This document shows, in pieces, positions 9,607 to 18,831 of a stretch of DNA of 64,000 nucleotides. This DNA comes from Microvirga terricola. GTDB lineage: Bacteria > Pseudomonadota > Alphaproteobacteria > Rhizobiales > Beijerinckiaceae. Positions within the stretch are counted from its first letter, which is position 1. Every line of letters begins with the position of its first letter. A program made the translations under genes and the position numbers. The DNA is taken from contig NZ_JAATJS010000001.1 in the NCBI RefSeq assembly GCF_011777495.1, positions 558,001-622,000 of the forward strand. The letters run 5' to 3'. The notes below the pieces were generated by a model. That model was not told the DNA's origin and did no database searches. It was given only the letters and a program-made list of their open reading frames with translations.

Positions 9607-10872
9607 TTAGGTGTTCATCGAATCGAAGAACTCGGCGTTCGACTTGGTCTGGCGCAGCTTGTCGAGCAGGAACTCGATGGCGTCCACCGTGCCCATCGGG
9701 TTGAGGATGCGGCGCAGCACGTACATCTTCTTGAGCGTGTCGGACGCCACCAGCAGCTCTTCCTTGCGGGTGCCGGAGCGGGTGATGTCGATGGCCGGGA
9801 AGGTGCGCTTGTCGGCGACCTTGCGGTCGAGAATGATTTCCGAGTTACCGGTGCCCTTGAACTCTTCGAAGATCACTTCGTCCATGCGCGAGCCGGTATC
9901 GATCAGCGCGGTCGCGATGATGGTGAGCGAACCGCCCTCCTCGATGTTGCGCGCGGCACCGAAGAAACGTTTCGGACGCTGCAGGGCGTTGGCGTCGACA
10001 CCGCCGGTCAGCACCTTGCCGGATGACGGCACGACGGTGTTGTAGGCGCGGCCGAGGCGGGTGATCGAGTCGAGCAGGATGACCACGTCGCGGCCATGCT
10101 CCACGAGGCGCTTGGCCTTTTCGATCACCATTTCGGCGACCTGCACGTGGCGCGAGGCCGGCTCGTCGAAGGTGGAGGCCACGACCTCGCCCTTCACCGA
10201 GCGCTGCATGTCGGTCACCTCTTCCGGGCGCTCGTCGATGAGCAGCACGATGAGGTAGCATTCCGGGTGATTGGTGGTGATCGACTGCGCCACGTTCTGC
10301 ATCAGCACGGTCTTACCGGTGCGCGGCGGCGCGACGATCAGTGCGCGCTGGCCCTTGCCGATGGGCGACACGATGTCGATGACGCGCGGCGAATAATCCT
10401 TCTTCGTCGGGTCGTCGATTTCGAGCTTGAAACGCTCGGTCGGGAAGAGCGGCGTCAGGTTGTCGAAATGAACCTTGTGCCGGATCTTCTCCGGGTCTTC
10501 GAAATTGATGGTGTTGACTTTGAGCAGGGCGAAGTAGCGCTCGCCCTCCTTCGGCCCGCGGATCGGGCCGTCCACCGTGTCGCCGGTGCGCAGGCCGAAT
10601 TTGCGGATCTGGCTCGGGGAAACGTAGATGTCGTCCGGGCCGGGCAGGTAGTTGGAATCGGCCGAGCGGAGAAAGCCAAAGCCGTCCTGCAGCACCTCGA
10701 CGACGCCGGCGCCGATGATCTCCACCTCGCGGGCGGCAAGCTGCTTGAGGATGGCGAACATGAGCTCCTGCTTGCGCATCGTGCTCGCGTTCTCGACCTC
10801 CAGCTCTTCGGCGAAAGCGATGAGTTCGGTCGGCGTCTTGGATTTCAGGTCTTGAAGTTTGATTTCCCTCAT
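9607..10872 (-). CDS. rho: Transcription termination factor Rho
   Basis: Rho is the hexameric RNA helicase that ends transcription at factor-dependent sites. The 421-residue product starts [23 protein letters not shown], the N-terminal helix bundle, and carries the cold-shock-like RNA-binding domain with [25 protein letters not shown]. The Walker A is [11 protein letters not shown] and the Walker B region [15 protein letters not shown]. The Q-loop and R-loop region [23 protein letters not shown] is intact. An in-frame upstream extension to 10932 is rejected because MREIKLQ is the conserved start. rho leads toward the mnmE cluster on the origin-proximal side. Confidence 0.98.
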   Translation of the reverse strand: MREIKLQDLKSKTPTELIAFAEELEVENASTMRKQELMFAILKQLAAREVEIIGAGVVEVLQDGFGFLRSADSNYLPGPDDIYVSPSQIRKFGLRTGDTVDGPIRGPKEGERYFALLKVNTINFEDPEKIRHKVHFDNLTPLFPTERFKLEIDDPTKKDYSPRVIDIVSPIGKGQRALIVAPPRTGKTVLMQNVAQSITTNHPECYLIVLLIDERPEEVTDMQRSVKGEVVASTFDEPASRHVQVAEMVIEKAKRLVEHGRDVVILLDSITRLGRAYNTVVPSSGKVLTGGVDANALQRPKRFFGAARNIEEGGSLTIIATALIDTGSRMDEVIFEEFKGTGNSEIILDRKVADKRTFPAIDITRSGTRKEELLVASDTLKKMYVLRRILNPMGTVDAIEFLLDKLRQTKSNAEFFDSMNT

Positions 10873-11031
10873 CGGGGAACACTCTCGGGTAGGTTCGCGG
10901 GCAGGAAGGAGAACTGATCGCGGGGAGGTCAAGGGGAACGTTGGACAGGGCCACCCAGTTCACGAGGTGTGACTTGGAGGACACGGGAACGACCCGTGCG
11001 GCGCAACCTGTTCTTTGAGGAAGGGAAGACC

Positions 11032-11060
11032 CTTCTAGCTCTTTCTAAGGTGAGTCTCAA
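11032..11060 (-). promoter_or_regulatory. Candidate promoter upstream of rho
   Basis: On the minus strand TTGAGA and TAGAAG are separated by 17 bases, giving a leader of about 155 nt before the rho start. The leader contains a short hairpin (CACGGG / CCCGTG at 10982-10998). The match to the -10 consensus is only partial. Confidence 0.3.
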
Positions 11061-11097
11061 GGCCCCACCGCCGGGATTGGGGATTACGCCTTTCGGC

Positions 11098-11817
11098 TCA
11101 GCTTGCCGGACGGACCCAGACCCTGAGATCGCCAATGGGCGTCAATCCGGCCCCGCATGAGGCGATCAGATCCTCGCCGCGCTCGTATCCGACAAGCGGA
11201 CATCCGGGAAAGACATGGGCGGCAAGCCGCGCCAATTCCAGCCGTATTCCTTCGTTTTCTGAAGGCGGCGCGAAGATGTTCGAGAGGCCGACGACCCCTG
11301 CCCCGCGATTCAAAATGCCGCCGCTCATCATCACGCCGTCGCGCACTGAGAAGGCGAAGGCGATATCGGGCTCGCGTAGAAGCAGTGGGTCGAACAGCCG
11401 CAGGAGCAGGTGCGAGTCCGGCCCGGCCCACGCCTTTTCCCACGCAGCCAATTCCTCCTCGCTTTTCACGATGGAGAGGGAGTTTTTGGTGGCGTCCTTG
11501 GCGAACAGAGGATCGCGAAAAAGCCAGCGCGCTTCGAACAGCGTCTTAAATCCCGACGGCGACAGATCGAGGGCGCAAAAGCTGTCCTTTACCGCAAAGC
11601 CGCGATCACCGTTCTGGCCGATGAGATCGGCGATGCGGTCGACCTGCCCTAGCGCATCGCCGGGCTCGAGCGTTACCGCATCGGGATAGAAGGGCGGCGT
11701 GCCGTGCCGGTTGAGCCAGATCGCGGAGTGAAATTCGCCCGGTTTGCCGTGAGCCCGACACACCGCATCGCACCACAGGGCGTTATTGCGCGCGGCGGCT
11801 GCGGTGCGGTCGTGCAT
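11098..11817 (-). CDS. Conserved protein of unknown function, GNAT-like C-terminal half
   Basis: A 239-residue soluble protein starts MHDRTAAAARNNALWCDAVCRAHG. I do not recognise a named family with certainty. The C-terminal half (AFSVRDGVMMSGGILNRGAGVVGLSN, then LVGYERGEDL and FPGCPLVGYE ahead of GLTPIGDLRVWVR) has the layout of degenerate GNAT acetyltransferases, where a G-Y-E loop precedes a final strand ending in W. No clear acetyl-CoA R/Q-x-x-G-x-G/A motif is visible. It lies 10 bp downstream of hemJ on the same strand, so it is probably cotranscribed with hemE-hemJ, but a role in haem synthesis is not implied by the sequence. Confidence 0.7.
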   Translation of the reverse strand: MHDRTAAAARNNALWCDAVCRAHGKPGEFHSAIWLNRHGTPPFYPDAVTLEPGDALGQVDRIADLIGQNGDRGFAVKDSFCALDLSPSGFKTLFEARWLFRDPLFAKDATKNSLSIVKSEEELAAWEKAWAGPDSHLLLRLFDPLLLREPDIAFAFSVRDGVMMSGGILNRGAGVVGLSNIFAPPSENEGIRLELARLAAHVFPGCPLVGYERGEDLIASCGAGLTPIGDLRVWVRPAS

Positions 11818-11827
11818 TATTGGCGCG

Positions 11828-12253
11828 TCAGAACGGCTTCACGATCACGAGGATGACGATGCCGATCATCAGCACCGTCGGGACCTCGTTGAGCATCCGA
11901 TAGAATTTCGCCGGCCGGACGTTCGCATCGGCAGCGAAAACTTTCACGGTCTTCGAGAGAGATCCGTGCACGCCGGAGAGGATCAGCACGAGCAGGATTT
12001 TGGCGTGGAGCCAGCCGGACGAGATCCAGCCGCCCTGCCAGATCAGAATGAGACCCAAAACCCAGGTCGCGATCATGGCAGGGTTGATGATGGCCTTCAG
12101 GAGCCGCCGCTCCATGACCTTGAAGGTTTCGGACTGGATTGAGCCTTTCGGCGTGTCGCAATGATAGACGAAGAGCCGCGGCAGATAGAGCATACCTGCC
12201 ATCCAGGCGATGACCGCGATGACGTGGAACGCCTTGATCCAGAGATAGAGCAT
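11828..12253 (-). CDS. hemJ: HemJ, protoporphyrinogen IX oxidase (membrane)
   Basis: HemJ oxidises protoporphyrinogen IX to protoporphyrin IX, the penultimate haem step, in bacteria lacking HemG and HemY. The 141-residue protein has about four transmembrane helices. The conserved N-terminal histidine lies in LWIKAFHVIAVIAWMAGMLY, and the middle contains WLHAKILLVLILSGVHG. It ends KFYRMLNEVPTVLMIGIVILVIVKPF-type, as in the rhizobial family. It lies three bases past hemE on the same strand, so two haem genes form one unit beside the origin. Confidence 0.93.
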   Translation of the reverse strand: MLYLWIKAFHVIAVIAWMAGMLYLPRLFVYHCDTPKGSIQSETFKVMERRLLKAIINPAMIATWVLGLILIWQGGWISSGWLHAKILLVLILSGVHGSLSKTVKVFAADANVRPAKFYRMLNEVPTVLMIGIVILVIVKPF

Positions 12254-12256
12254 TTT

Positions 12257-13294
12257 TTAGGCCCCCCTCACGCGGGCGATCAGCTGCGCCACGTGATCCG
12301 TCGGCGTTTCCGGCAGGATGCCGTGGCCGAGATTGAAGATATGCGGACGTCCGCGCACGGCGGACAGGATGCGGTCGATACCGTTCGTTAGAGCTTCGCC
12401 GCCTGCAATCAACGCCAGCGGATCGAGATTGCCCTGCGTCGCAACGGTCTTGGGAAGCGTCGGCAGCACCTGGGCCGGATCGAGGGTCCAGTCAAGAGCG
12501 AGCGCATCGCCCACCCCTGCGGCGGCAAAGCGCGCGAGATGCGATCCGCCTCCCCGCACGAAAACAATCGCCTTCGCCTGCGGCCGCGCCGCCTTGAGGC
12601 CGGACACGATCCGCCGGATCGGATCGAGCGACAGGGTATCGAAGAGCGCGGGCGGCAAGGCCGCGCCAAAGCTCTCGAAAATCTGGACGGCTTCGGCGCC
12701 GGCATCGATCTGGCGAATGAGATAGGCGGTCGAGGCCTTAACCAGCCGGTCGATGAGAGCGGCCATGAAGGCCGGATCGCGATAAGCGGTCAGCCGGGCG
12801 GGAGCCTGGTCCGGCGTGCCCTTGCCCGCGATCATGTAGCTCGCGACCGTCCAGGGTGCACCGCAGAAGCCGAGAAGCGTCGTTTCACGCGGGAGCGAGG
12901 TGCTCAGCCGGTCGAGGGTCTCGAAAACCGGATCGAGATGCTCCAGCGGGATCTCGTCCTTGAGCTGCTTGAGATCGGCAAGAGAGGTAATCGGATCGAG
13001 CTTCGGTCCCTCGTTCTCGACGAAGCGGACCTCCTGGCCCAACGCATGCGGGATGACGAGAATGTCGGAGAAGAGGATCGCTGCATCGAAGCCGAAGCGG
13101 CGGATCGGCTGAAGCGTTACTTCCTCGGCAAGCCTTGGGTTGTAGCAGAGATCCAGAAACGAACCGGCTTGAGCGCGCGTTGCCCGGTATTCCGGCAGAT
13201 AACGTCCGGCCTGACGCATGATCCAGATCGGAAGCGGCCAGACCGGCTCGCCGTTCAGCACACGTAGGATCGCTTTGGTGGGACGTTCGCTCAC
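12257..13294 (-). CDS. hemE: HemE, uroporphyrinogen decarboxylase
   Basis: HemE removes four acetate carboxyls from uroporphyrinogen III to give coproporphyrinogen III. The product has the substrate-binding signature PIWIMRQAGRYLPEYR at about residues 22-37, the catalytic Asp in FDAAILFSDILVIP, and GFCGAPWTVASYMI. The GTG at 13294 is chosen: it gives MSERPTKAIL and 345 residues, the normal length, with GAGAGGG just upstream. A longer frame reaching 13411 would run through the origin region and is rejected. The promoter must lie within the origin region, so hemE transcription and origin firing may affect each other, as discussed for Caulobacter. Confidence 0.97.
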   Translation of the reverse strand: MSERPTKAILRVLNGEPVWPLPIWIMRQAGRYLPEYRATRAQAGSFLDLCYNPRLAEEVTLQPIRRFGFDAAILFSDILVIPHALGQEVRFVENEGPKLDPITSLADLKQLKDEIPLEHLDPVFETLDRLSTSLPRETTLLGFCGAPWTVASYMIAGKGTPDQAPARLTAYRDPAFMAALIDRLVKASTAYLIRQIDAGAEAVQIFESFGAALPPALFDTLSLDPIRRIVSGLKAARPQAKAIVFVRGGGSHLARFAAAGVGDALALDWTLDPAQVLPTLPKTVATQGNLDPLALIAGGEALTNGIDRILSAVRGRPHIFNLGHGILPETPTDHVAQLIARVRGA

Positions 13295-13670
13295 AGGCCC
13301 TCTCTTAAACTTAAATTCTTTGAATCTAGAATCTGTTGTTTCTCTTGGGCCGTGAATCGCAAAGCCGCAACCCCGTCCACAGCCGGTCCACATCGCTCGG
13401 CTGCTTACCATTCGTTAGGGAATGTGTCGCGCCTGCCTTAATCCTTTCCAAATTCTTAAAGTTTAACAGATCGTTAACGCGAGCTTGACAGATTTCGGTC
13501 ACATTTGGGGAGTCGATTCGTGCCGGATTTTCCCAGCGTGACGATTCCGTGACCCCACACAGACGAGCCCTGTTGATCGCCGGCCGGGGAGTCCACAGGC
13601 CCCCCTCTCTGGACCTCGGCTTGGAAGCCAACTATCCACATTCATCGACTCCTTGTCCGGGAGAACCCTC
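13295..13670. other. Probable chromosomal replication origin (oriC)
   Basis: This 376-bp gap contains no gene. It lies between hemE and the PPSR gene (the RP001 homologue), the documented position of the Caulobacter origin. It holds TTAA-N7-TTAAC at 13463-13478, an exact CtrA-type box, inside an AT-rich patch with two more TTAA at 13438 and 13456; another AT-rich patch with paired TTAA is at 13305-13314. Four TCCACA cores of DnaA-like boxes occur on the plus strand (13376, 13387, 13592, 13635), the best being CTATCCACA at 13632-13640. Eight GANTC sites (13322, 13329, 13354, 13510, 13515, 13543, 13589, 13647) exceed the one or two expected by chance. parS sites lie 8.5-10.5 kb away. Confidence 0.8.
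13463..13478 (+). promoter_or_regulatory. CtrA-type binding box in the origin
   Basis: TTAA, seven bases, TTAAC: an exact match to the CtrA half-site spacing known in Caulobacter and rhizobia. CtrA blocks initiation by binding such boxes at the origin. It also overlaps the AT-rich segment that could unwind. Confidence 0.6.
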
Positions 13671-14501
13671 GTGGGGCGCAGCTACTTCCATCTCCATCTC
13701 GTCTCGGACTCGACCGGCGAGACCCTGATCACCGTCGCCCGCGCCGTCGTCGCGCAATACGAGGGGATTGCGGCCATCGAACATGTCTATCCGCTGGTGC
13801 GCTCCCCGACGCAGCTCGACCGCGTGTTGAGCGAAATCGAGGCCGCGCCCGGCATCGTGCTCTATACTCTTGTCGAACGCGATCTGGCGGAAAGGCTGGA
13901 GGAAGTCTGTCGCAACACGGGCTCGCCTTATCTCTCGGTGCTCGAGCCGGTGCATACCTTGCTGCAATCCTATCTCGGTGCCGCCTCCACGGCCCGGCCC
14001 GGTGCGCAGCACATGCTGAACGCGGAATATTTTAAGCGCATCGACGCGATGAATTTCACGCTTCTCCATGACGACGGGCACCTGCCCCAGGACATGGACG
14101 ACGCGGATGTGATTCTCGTCGGCGTCAGCCGTACCTCGAAGACGCCGACCGCGATCTATCTCGCCCATCGCGGCATGAAGACCGCCAATATTCCGCTCGT
14201 TCCCGGCGTTCCGCCGCCATCCGTTCTGGAAACGACGCGACGCGCGCTGATCGTCGGGCTCGTTGCGACCCCGGAGCGCATCGTTCAGATCCGTCAGAAT
14301 CGGCTGTTGAGCCTGAATGCCGACGACGACACATCCTATGTGGACCGCGACGCGGTGGCCGAAGAAATCGCCGCTTCGCGGCGACTCTTTGCGCGTCACA
14401 ACTGGCCAATCATTGACGTGACCCGGCGCTCCATCGAGGAAACGGCGGCGGCGATCCTCGATCTCTATCGCGACCATCGCCTGCGCTTCATCGCGGAATG
14501 A
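13671..14501 (+). CDS. PPSR: bifunctional kinase / pyrophosphorylase regulating pyruvate phosphate dikinase or PEP synthase
   Basis: This DUF299 family adds phosphate to, and removes it from, the regulatory threonine of pyruvate, phosphate dikinase or PEP synthase. The nucleotide-binding loop [10 protein letters not shown] is at about residues 151-160. The N-terminus reads [22 protein letters not shown] at 13671 is chosen because GGGAGA precedes it by seven bases; a TTG at 13653 would add six residues. The length is 276 residues. This is the homologue of RP001, the classic marker for the right side of the alphaproteobacterial origin. Its stop codon overlaps the maf start. Which target enzyme it regulates cannot be told here. 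Confidence 0.93.
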   Translation: MGRSYFHLHLVSDSTGETLITVARAVVAQYEGIAAIEHVYPLVRSPTQLDRVLSEIEAAPGIVLYTLVERDLAERLEEVCRNTGSPYLSVLEPVHTLLQSYLGAASTARPGAQHMLNAEYFKRIDAMNFTLLHDDGHLPQDMDDADVILVGVSRTSKTPTAIYLAHRGMKTANIPLVPGVPPPSVLETTRRALIVGLVATPERIVQIRQNRLLSLNADDDTSYVDRDAVAEEIAASRRLFARHNWPIIDVTRRSIEETAAAILDLYRDHRLRFIAE

Positions 14502-15118
14502 CCGGCATGACCTCGCTCTGGATCGGCGGCGCGCCGCTTCTTCTCGCCTCGACGAGCCGTACCCGCCGCGCGCTTCTCGAGAGCGCGGGGATTCCCATTG
14601 AGACGCAATCACCCGGAATCGACGAGCGCGCCGTGGAAGCGGCAGCGATGGATTTGCCGCCCCTCGACCTTGCCCGCCGGCTTGCCTCCGAGAAATCGCT
14701 CGCCGTCAGCCGCGCTCATCCGGAGCGGATTGTGCTCGGGGCCGATCAGGTTCTGGATTGCGGGGATAAGGTCTTTCACAAACCCGTCGACCGCGCCGCC
14801 GCGCGTCGTCAGCTACAAGCGCTGAGCGGGCGGACTCACCGGCTGCATTCTGCCGGTGCACTGGCGAAGGGCGGCGAGATCGTCGCGGGTTTCGCCGTCA
14901 TCGCGCATCTGACCATGCGCGCGTTGGATGACGACGCCATCAATCTCTATCTCGATCTTGCCGGCCCCGAGGTTTTGAACAGCGTCGGCGTCTATCATTA
15001 CGAAGGCCTCGGCGTTCATCTCTTCGAGCGGGTCGAGGGCGATCATTCGACCATTTTGGGCCTTCCGCTCCTGCCGCTTGTCGCCGCGTTGCGGCGGCTT
15101 GGTTATCTTGCTTTCTAA
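14498..15118 (+). CDS. maf: Maf-family nucleoside triphosphate pyrophosphatase
   Basis: Maf proteins hydrolyse non-canonical or modified nucleoside triphosphates and can affect septum formation. The N-terminal motif [19 protein letters not shown] is the family signature. The conserved [18 protein letters not shown] carries the catalytic aspartate, and [11 protein letters not shown] follows. At 206 residues it is the usual size. ATG at 14498 overlaps the PPSR stop as ATGA. It starts a tight run maf-aroE-coaE-dnaQ typical of the right flank of the origin. Confidence 0.92.
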   Translation: MTGMTSLWIGGAPLLLASTSRTRRALLESAGIPIETQSPGIDERAVEAAAMDLPPLDLARRLASEKSLAVSRAHPERIVLGADQVLDCGDKVFHKPVDRAAARRQLQALSGRTHRLHSAGALAKGGEIVAGFAVIAHLTMRALDDDAINLYLDLAGPEVLNSVGVYHYEGLGVHLFERVEGDHSTILGLPLLPLVAALRRLGYLAF

Positions 15119-15130
15119 GGACCTTTCCGC

Positions 15131-15976
15131 ATGAAAAAGGCCTTCGTCGTCGGCCACCCGATCAAGCATTCCCGCTCGCCGTTGATCCACGGCCATTGGC
15201 TTAAAACACATGGGCTTGAAGGCTCCTATGAGCGGATCGATGTCGCTCCTGCCGATTTTCCCGCCTTTCTGAAAACCTTCGCCGCTCAGGGCTTTGCCGG
15301 CGGCAACGTCACGATCCCGCATAAGGAAGCAGCCTTTCTCGGTGTCGACCGGCGAACGGAGCGGGCGGAGCGATTGAAGGCCGTTAACACGCTTTGGGTG
15401 GAAAACGGCGTGCTGTGGGGCGACAACACGGATGTTGTCGGATTCATGGCCCATCTGGATCAAAGCCTGGGGACAGGTTGGGAGCAAGATGTGGATACCG
15501 CCCTCGTCATCGGCGCCGGCGGCGCGGCACGCGCTGTCGTGGCGGGGCTGCAGGAGCGTCCGATCCGCCGCATCCTCATCGCCAACCGCACCGCGTCGAA
15601 GGCCGCGGAACTCGTGCGCGATCTTGAAGGACCCGGCGCGCGCCTCGAGGCGCTGCCGTGGGACGATCTCTCTTCCGCGGTCGAGGCCGCTGGCCTCGTC
15701 GTCAACACCACGTCGCTCGGCATGACCGGCCAGCCGCCGCTTGTTCTCAATCTCGCAAACGCCCGCGCGGACGCCATCGTCGCGGATATCGTCTACGTTC
15801 CGCTGACGACCCCCCTTCTCGCGGCGGCGAAGGAGCGCAATTTAAGAACCGTCGACGGGCTTGGCATGTTGTTGCATCAGGCGGTGCCCGGCTTTGCCCG
15901 CTGGTTCGGTGTCACACCGCAGGTGACGCCGAGCTTACGTGCCTTGATCGTGGCGAATATCGAGGGCCGATCATGA
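15131..15976 (+). CDS. aroE: AroE, shikimate dehydrogenase
   Basis: AroE reduces 3-dehydroshikimate to shikimate with NADPH in aromatic amino acid synthesis. Shikimate-binding SRSPLIH is at residues 14-20. The catalytic Lys65 lies in NVTIPHKEAA and Asp101 in GDNTDVVGF, both at their textbook positions. The NADP loop GAGGAARAV is near residue 130, and NTTSLGM and GLGMLLHQA are present in the C-terminal half. The length, 281 residues, is normal. Its TGA overlaps the coaE start as ATGA, so the two are likely coupled. Confidence 0.97.
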   Translation: MKKAFVVGHPIKHSRSPLIHGHWLKTHGLEGSYERIDVAPADFPAFLKTFAAQGFAGGNVTIPHKEAAFLGVDRRTERAERLKAVNTLWVENGVLWGDNTDVVGFMAHLDQSLGTGWEQDVDTALVIGAGGAARAVVAGLQERPIRRILIANRTASKAAELVRDLEGPGARLEALPWDDLSSAVEAAGLVVNTTSLGMTGQPPLVLNLANARADAIVADIVYVPLTTPLLAAAKERNLRTVDGLGMLLHQAVPGFARWFGVTPQVTPSLRALIVANIEGRS

Positions 15977-16590
15977 CCTTCATTCTGGGACTCACGGGCT
16001 CGATCGGTATGGGCAAGTCGGCGACGGCGAATGCCTTCCGGCGACTCGGGGTTCCGGTTCACGATGCGGATGCCGCCGTTCACAAGCTCTATTCGGGCCG
16101 CGCCGCGCCGCTCATCGAAAAGGCCTTTCCGGGAACGGTGACCGATGGCGTCGTCGACCGGGGCAGGCTTGGCGCTGCCGTGCTCGGAAATCCCGAGCAG
16201 TTGAAAAAACTCGAAGCTATCGTCCACCCGCTGGTGCGAGAGGAGGAAGAGGCGTTTCTCGACCATGCCTCCGCCCTTGCCTCCGTGGCGGTGCTCGACA
16301 TTCCGCTGCTGTTCGAAACAGGCGCCGAAAAACGCTGCGATGCAGTGCTGGTGGTGACGGCACCGGCCTTCCTGCAACGCGAAAGAGTCATGCGGCGGCC
16401 CGGCATGACTGAGGAAAAGTTCGCAGTCATTCTGGACAAGCAGATGCCGGACGCCGAAAAACGAGCGAGATCTCATTTCCTCGTGGATACGAGTCGCGAT
16501 TTCTTTTCCGCCGAGGAGCAGGTGAGATCGATCCTTGCCTGTCTCGCGGCCCGTCCGGGACGAGTCCGGCACAAGGTGAACAAGGTTTAA
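15973..16590 (+). CDS. coaE: CoaE, dephospho-CoA kinase
   Basis: CoaE phosphorylates the 3'-hydroxyl of dephospho-CoA, the last step of coenzyme A synthesis. The product starts MTFILGLTGSIGMGKSATANAF with the P-loop GSIGMGKS at residues 9-16. The substrate motif VHDADAAVHKLY and the lid region with RRPGMTEEKF follow. The start at 15973 gives 205 residues and an ATGA overlap with aroE; longer in-frame starts would lie inside aroE. Another CoA gene, coaA, lies at 55 kb in this window. Confidence 0.97.
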   Translation: MTFILGLTGSIGMGKSATANAFRRLGVPVHDADAAVHKLYSGRAAPLIEKAFPGTVTDGVVDRGRLGAAVLGNPEQLKKLEAIVHPLVREEEEAFLDHASALASVAVLDIPLLFETGAEKRCDAVLVVTAPAFLQRERVMRRPGMTEEKFAVILDKQMPDAEKRARSHFLVDTSRDFFSAEEQVRSILACLAARPGRVRHKVNKV

Positions 16591-16640
16591 GGCATCCTGC
16601 GGCTCTGCCGATAAGGGATGCGACGGGGGTGTCGTTAGAA

Positions 16641-17372
16641 ATGCTGCGCGAAATTGTTCTCGATACCGAAACCACCGGCACCGAACACGCCTCCGGCGAC
16701 CGGATCATCGAAATCGGTTGTGTCGAGCTTCTCAACCACATCCCGACGGGCAAGTTCTATCACGTCTACATCAATCCGCAGCGAGCGGTCTCTGCCGGCG
16801 CTCTTGCGGTGCACGGGTTGAGCGACGAATTCTTGGCGGACAAGCCGGTCTTTTCCGCCATCGTCGAGGAGTTCTTCGAATTCATCAGCGGCGGGCGGCT
16901 CGTCATTCACAACGCGGCGTTCGACGTAGGCTTCATCAATGCGGAATTCGCCCGCACCGGCCATCCGCCAATCGCGCTTAACGATGTGGTCGACACGCTC
17001 TCGATGGCGCGGCGCAAGCATCCGGGTGCTGCGAACAATCTCGATGCGCTCTGCTCGCGCTATGGCATCGACAATTCCAAGCGCACCAAGCACGGCGCGT
17101 TGTTGGACGCGGAAATTCTCGCCGAGGTCTATATTGAGCTCATCGGCGGCAAGCAGGTCGGTTTCGATCTCGCGATGAAGCCTTCCGCTCGCGGCGGCCC
17201 GGTTCTTCAAACGGATGCGGCCGCACCCCGGGAGGTGCGGCCGCGAACCATTCTGTCACGTTTGACCGAGGCTGAGAGAGAAGCCCATCAGGCGTTCGTC
17301 GAAGCGCTCGGTCCCAACGCTCTCTGGCGCGAGTATATCGCCGAGAGAACGCCGGATCAGGAAAGCGTCTGA
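16641..17372 (+). CDS. dnaQ: DnaQ, DNA polymerase III epsilon proofreading subunit
   Basis: Epsilon is the 3'-5' exonuclease of the replicative polymerase. The ExoI motif DTETTG is at residues 8-13, ExoII is in [14 protein letters not shown], and ExoIII-epsilon is in [14 protein letters not shown], so all DEDDh residues are present. The C-terminal tail after the exonuclease would bind the alpha subunit. ATG at 16641 gives [13 protein letters not shown], close to the conserved [12 protein letters not shown] start; a GTG at 16629 would add four residues. The 3' end overlaps the oppositely oriented secB by 16 bp. Confidence 0.96.
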   Translation: MLREIVLDTETTGTEHASGDRIIEIGCVELLNHIPTGKFYHVYINPQRAVSAGALAVHGLSDEFLADKPVFSAIVEEFFEFISGGRLVIHNAAFDVGFINAEFARTGHPPIALNDVVDTLSMARRKHPGAANNLDALCSRYGIDNSKRTKHGALLDAEILAEVYIELIGGKQVGFDLAMKPSARGGPVLQTDAAAPREVRPRTILSRLTEAEREAHQAFVEALGPNALWREYIAERTPDQESV

Positions 17373-17848
17373 CCGGCGCTCGACTGCTGCATTTCGGCAG
17401 CGCGCTGGCGATAGAGCGCGACGAAATCGATCGGGTCGATGTAGAGGGGCGGGAAGCCGCCGTTGCGCACCGCATCCGCCACGATCTGACGGGCGAACGG
17501 GAAGAGCAGGCGCGGGCATTCGATCATCACGACGGGGTGAATCTGATCGGCCGGGATGTTCTGGACGCGGAAGACGCCCGAATAGGTCAACTCGAAAGCG
17601 AAGAGAACGTCCTTGCCGCCGATCTCGGCCTTGCCTTCCAGCGTCAGGTCGACCTCGAAATCGGTCTCGGCGAGCTGCTTGGCGTTCACGTTGACCTGCA
17701 GGCTGATTTGCGGGCCTTCGGCCTGCGGCTGCAGGGAGCGGGGGGCGTTGGGGTTCTCGAACGAGAAATCCTTGCAGTATTGCGCAAGGGCGTTCAGCGC
17801 GGGCATGCTGCCGTCCTGCGCTCCGTTGTTTGCCGGGTTGTCGGCCAT
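17357..17848 (-). CDS. secB: SecB, protein-export chaperone
   Basis: SecB keeps precursors unfolded and delivers them to SecA. The 163-residue protein has the SecB core with [34 protein letters not shown] and [29 protein letters not shown] motifs, which are diagnostic. ATG at 17848 is chosen because GGAG lies seven bases upstream; the ATG two codons earlier (17854) would sit too close to it. The dnaQ-secB tail-to-tail neighbourhood is conserved in Rhizobiales. The 266-bp gap to the divergent gene at 18115 must hold both promoters; I see no clear consensus in it. Confidence 0.96.
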   Translation of the reverse strand: MADNPANNGAQDGSMPALNALAQYCKDFSFENPNAPRSLQPQAEGPQISLQVNVNAKQLAETDFEVDLTLEGKAEIGGKDVLFAFELTYSGVFRVQNIPADQIHPVVMIECPRLLFPFARQIVADAVRNGGFPPLYIDPIDFVALYRQRAAEMQQSSAGQTLS

Positions 17849-18114
17849 GTTCATGCTCCGAAGTGAATAAAATCGGTCGAGCCCGGGCAGCACGCTTTGG
17901 GAAAGGCGCGGGATCGGCAACGGGCCGTGGACCTCCGCGCTACCACGCTTCCGTCCCACGAGGCAAGATTTGGGCCTCTCCCTCGCCTTGTCGAGCCGGA
18001 AGGTGGATGTTACGACCCTCGAACCCCATATGCGAGACATCACTCCTTTCGCATGGGCGGGCGGAGCCTGGCCGATCATGAGCCGGGCAAGGGCAGGCCG
18101 ATAACGGATCGACG

Positions 18115-18831
18115 ATGCAGGATTCCTTCGACATCACGACCCTCATTTTCATTGTTCTCGCGATTTTCGTGATCTGGCGCCTGCGGTCGGTGCTGGGCCA
18201 GAAGACCGGGGGCGAGCAGAATCCTTTCGATTCCTTGCCGCGACGCGACGCCTTCCGCCCCGGCAACGTCTCCGCCGAGCAGGACAATGTGGTGCCCCTG
18301 CCTGGGATGAACGGCGGCCCCGCCGCTGCAGAGGTTCCTGCCGCCGAGCGCTGGAAGGGCATTGCCGAGCCTGGAACGGCAATGGCCCGCAATCTCGACG
18401 AGATCGCGCGCCTGGAGCCTTCTTTCGACGCCAACGTCTTCCTGGAGGGCGCGAAGGCGGCCTATGAAATGATCGTCACGGCTTTCGCGCAAGGCGACCG
18501 CCGGACGCTCAAGGATCTCCTCTCCAAGGACGTCTATGACGGATTCGAGCGCGCCATCACCGAGCGCGAACGCCGGGGCGAGAAGGTGGAAACCACCTTC
18601 GTGTCCATCGACAAGGCCGAGATCGCCGGAACCGAGATGTCCGGCAAGACCGCCCAGATCGTGGTGCGGTTCCTCTCCAAGCTGATCACCGCGACGCGCG
18701 ACGCCTCCGGCGCCGTCGTGGACGGCAGCCCGGATACGGTCGCCGACGTGACCGATGTGTGGACCTTCGCCCGCTCGCTCGGCAGCCGCGATCCCAACTG
18801 GCAGCTCGTCGCGACCGAATCGGGGCAATGA
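18115..18831 (+). CDS. Tim44/TimA-family membrane-anchored protein
   Basis: The 238-residue protein begins [29 protein letters not shown], an N-out transmembrane anchor at about residues 7-25. A Pro-rich linker and a C-terminal Tim44-like domain follow, with [23 protein letters not shown] and [23 protein letters not shown]. In mitochondria Tim44 tethers Hsp70 to the import channel. The bacterial relatives (TimA) are inner-membrane proteins of unclear function. Cotranscribed genes follow with ATGA overlaps: mltA, smr and an XRE regulator. The secB-timA divergent neighbourhood is typical of Rhizobiales. Confidence 0.87.
   Translation: MQDSFDITTLIFIVLAIFVIWRLRSVLGQKTGGEQNPFDSLPRRDAFRPGNVSAEQDNVVPLPGMNGGPAAAEVPAAERWKGIAEPGTAMARNLDEIARLEPSFDANVFLEGAKAAYEMIVTAFAQGDRRTLKDLLSKDVYDGFERAITERERRGEKVETTFVSIDKAEIAGTEMSGKTAQIVVRFLSKLITATRDASGAVVDGSPDTVADVTDVWTFARSLGSRDPNWQLVATESGQ

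Noticed and set aside
13295..13411. N-terminal extension of HemE into the origin region.
   Set aside because: The GTG at 13294 has a ribosome-binding site and gives the family length; the extension has no similarity to HemE.
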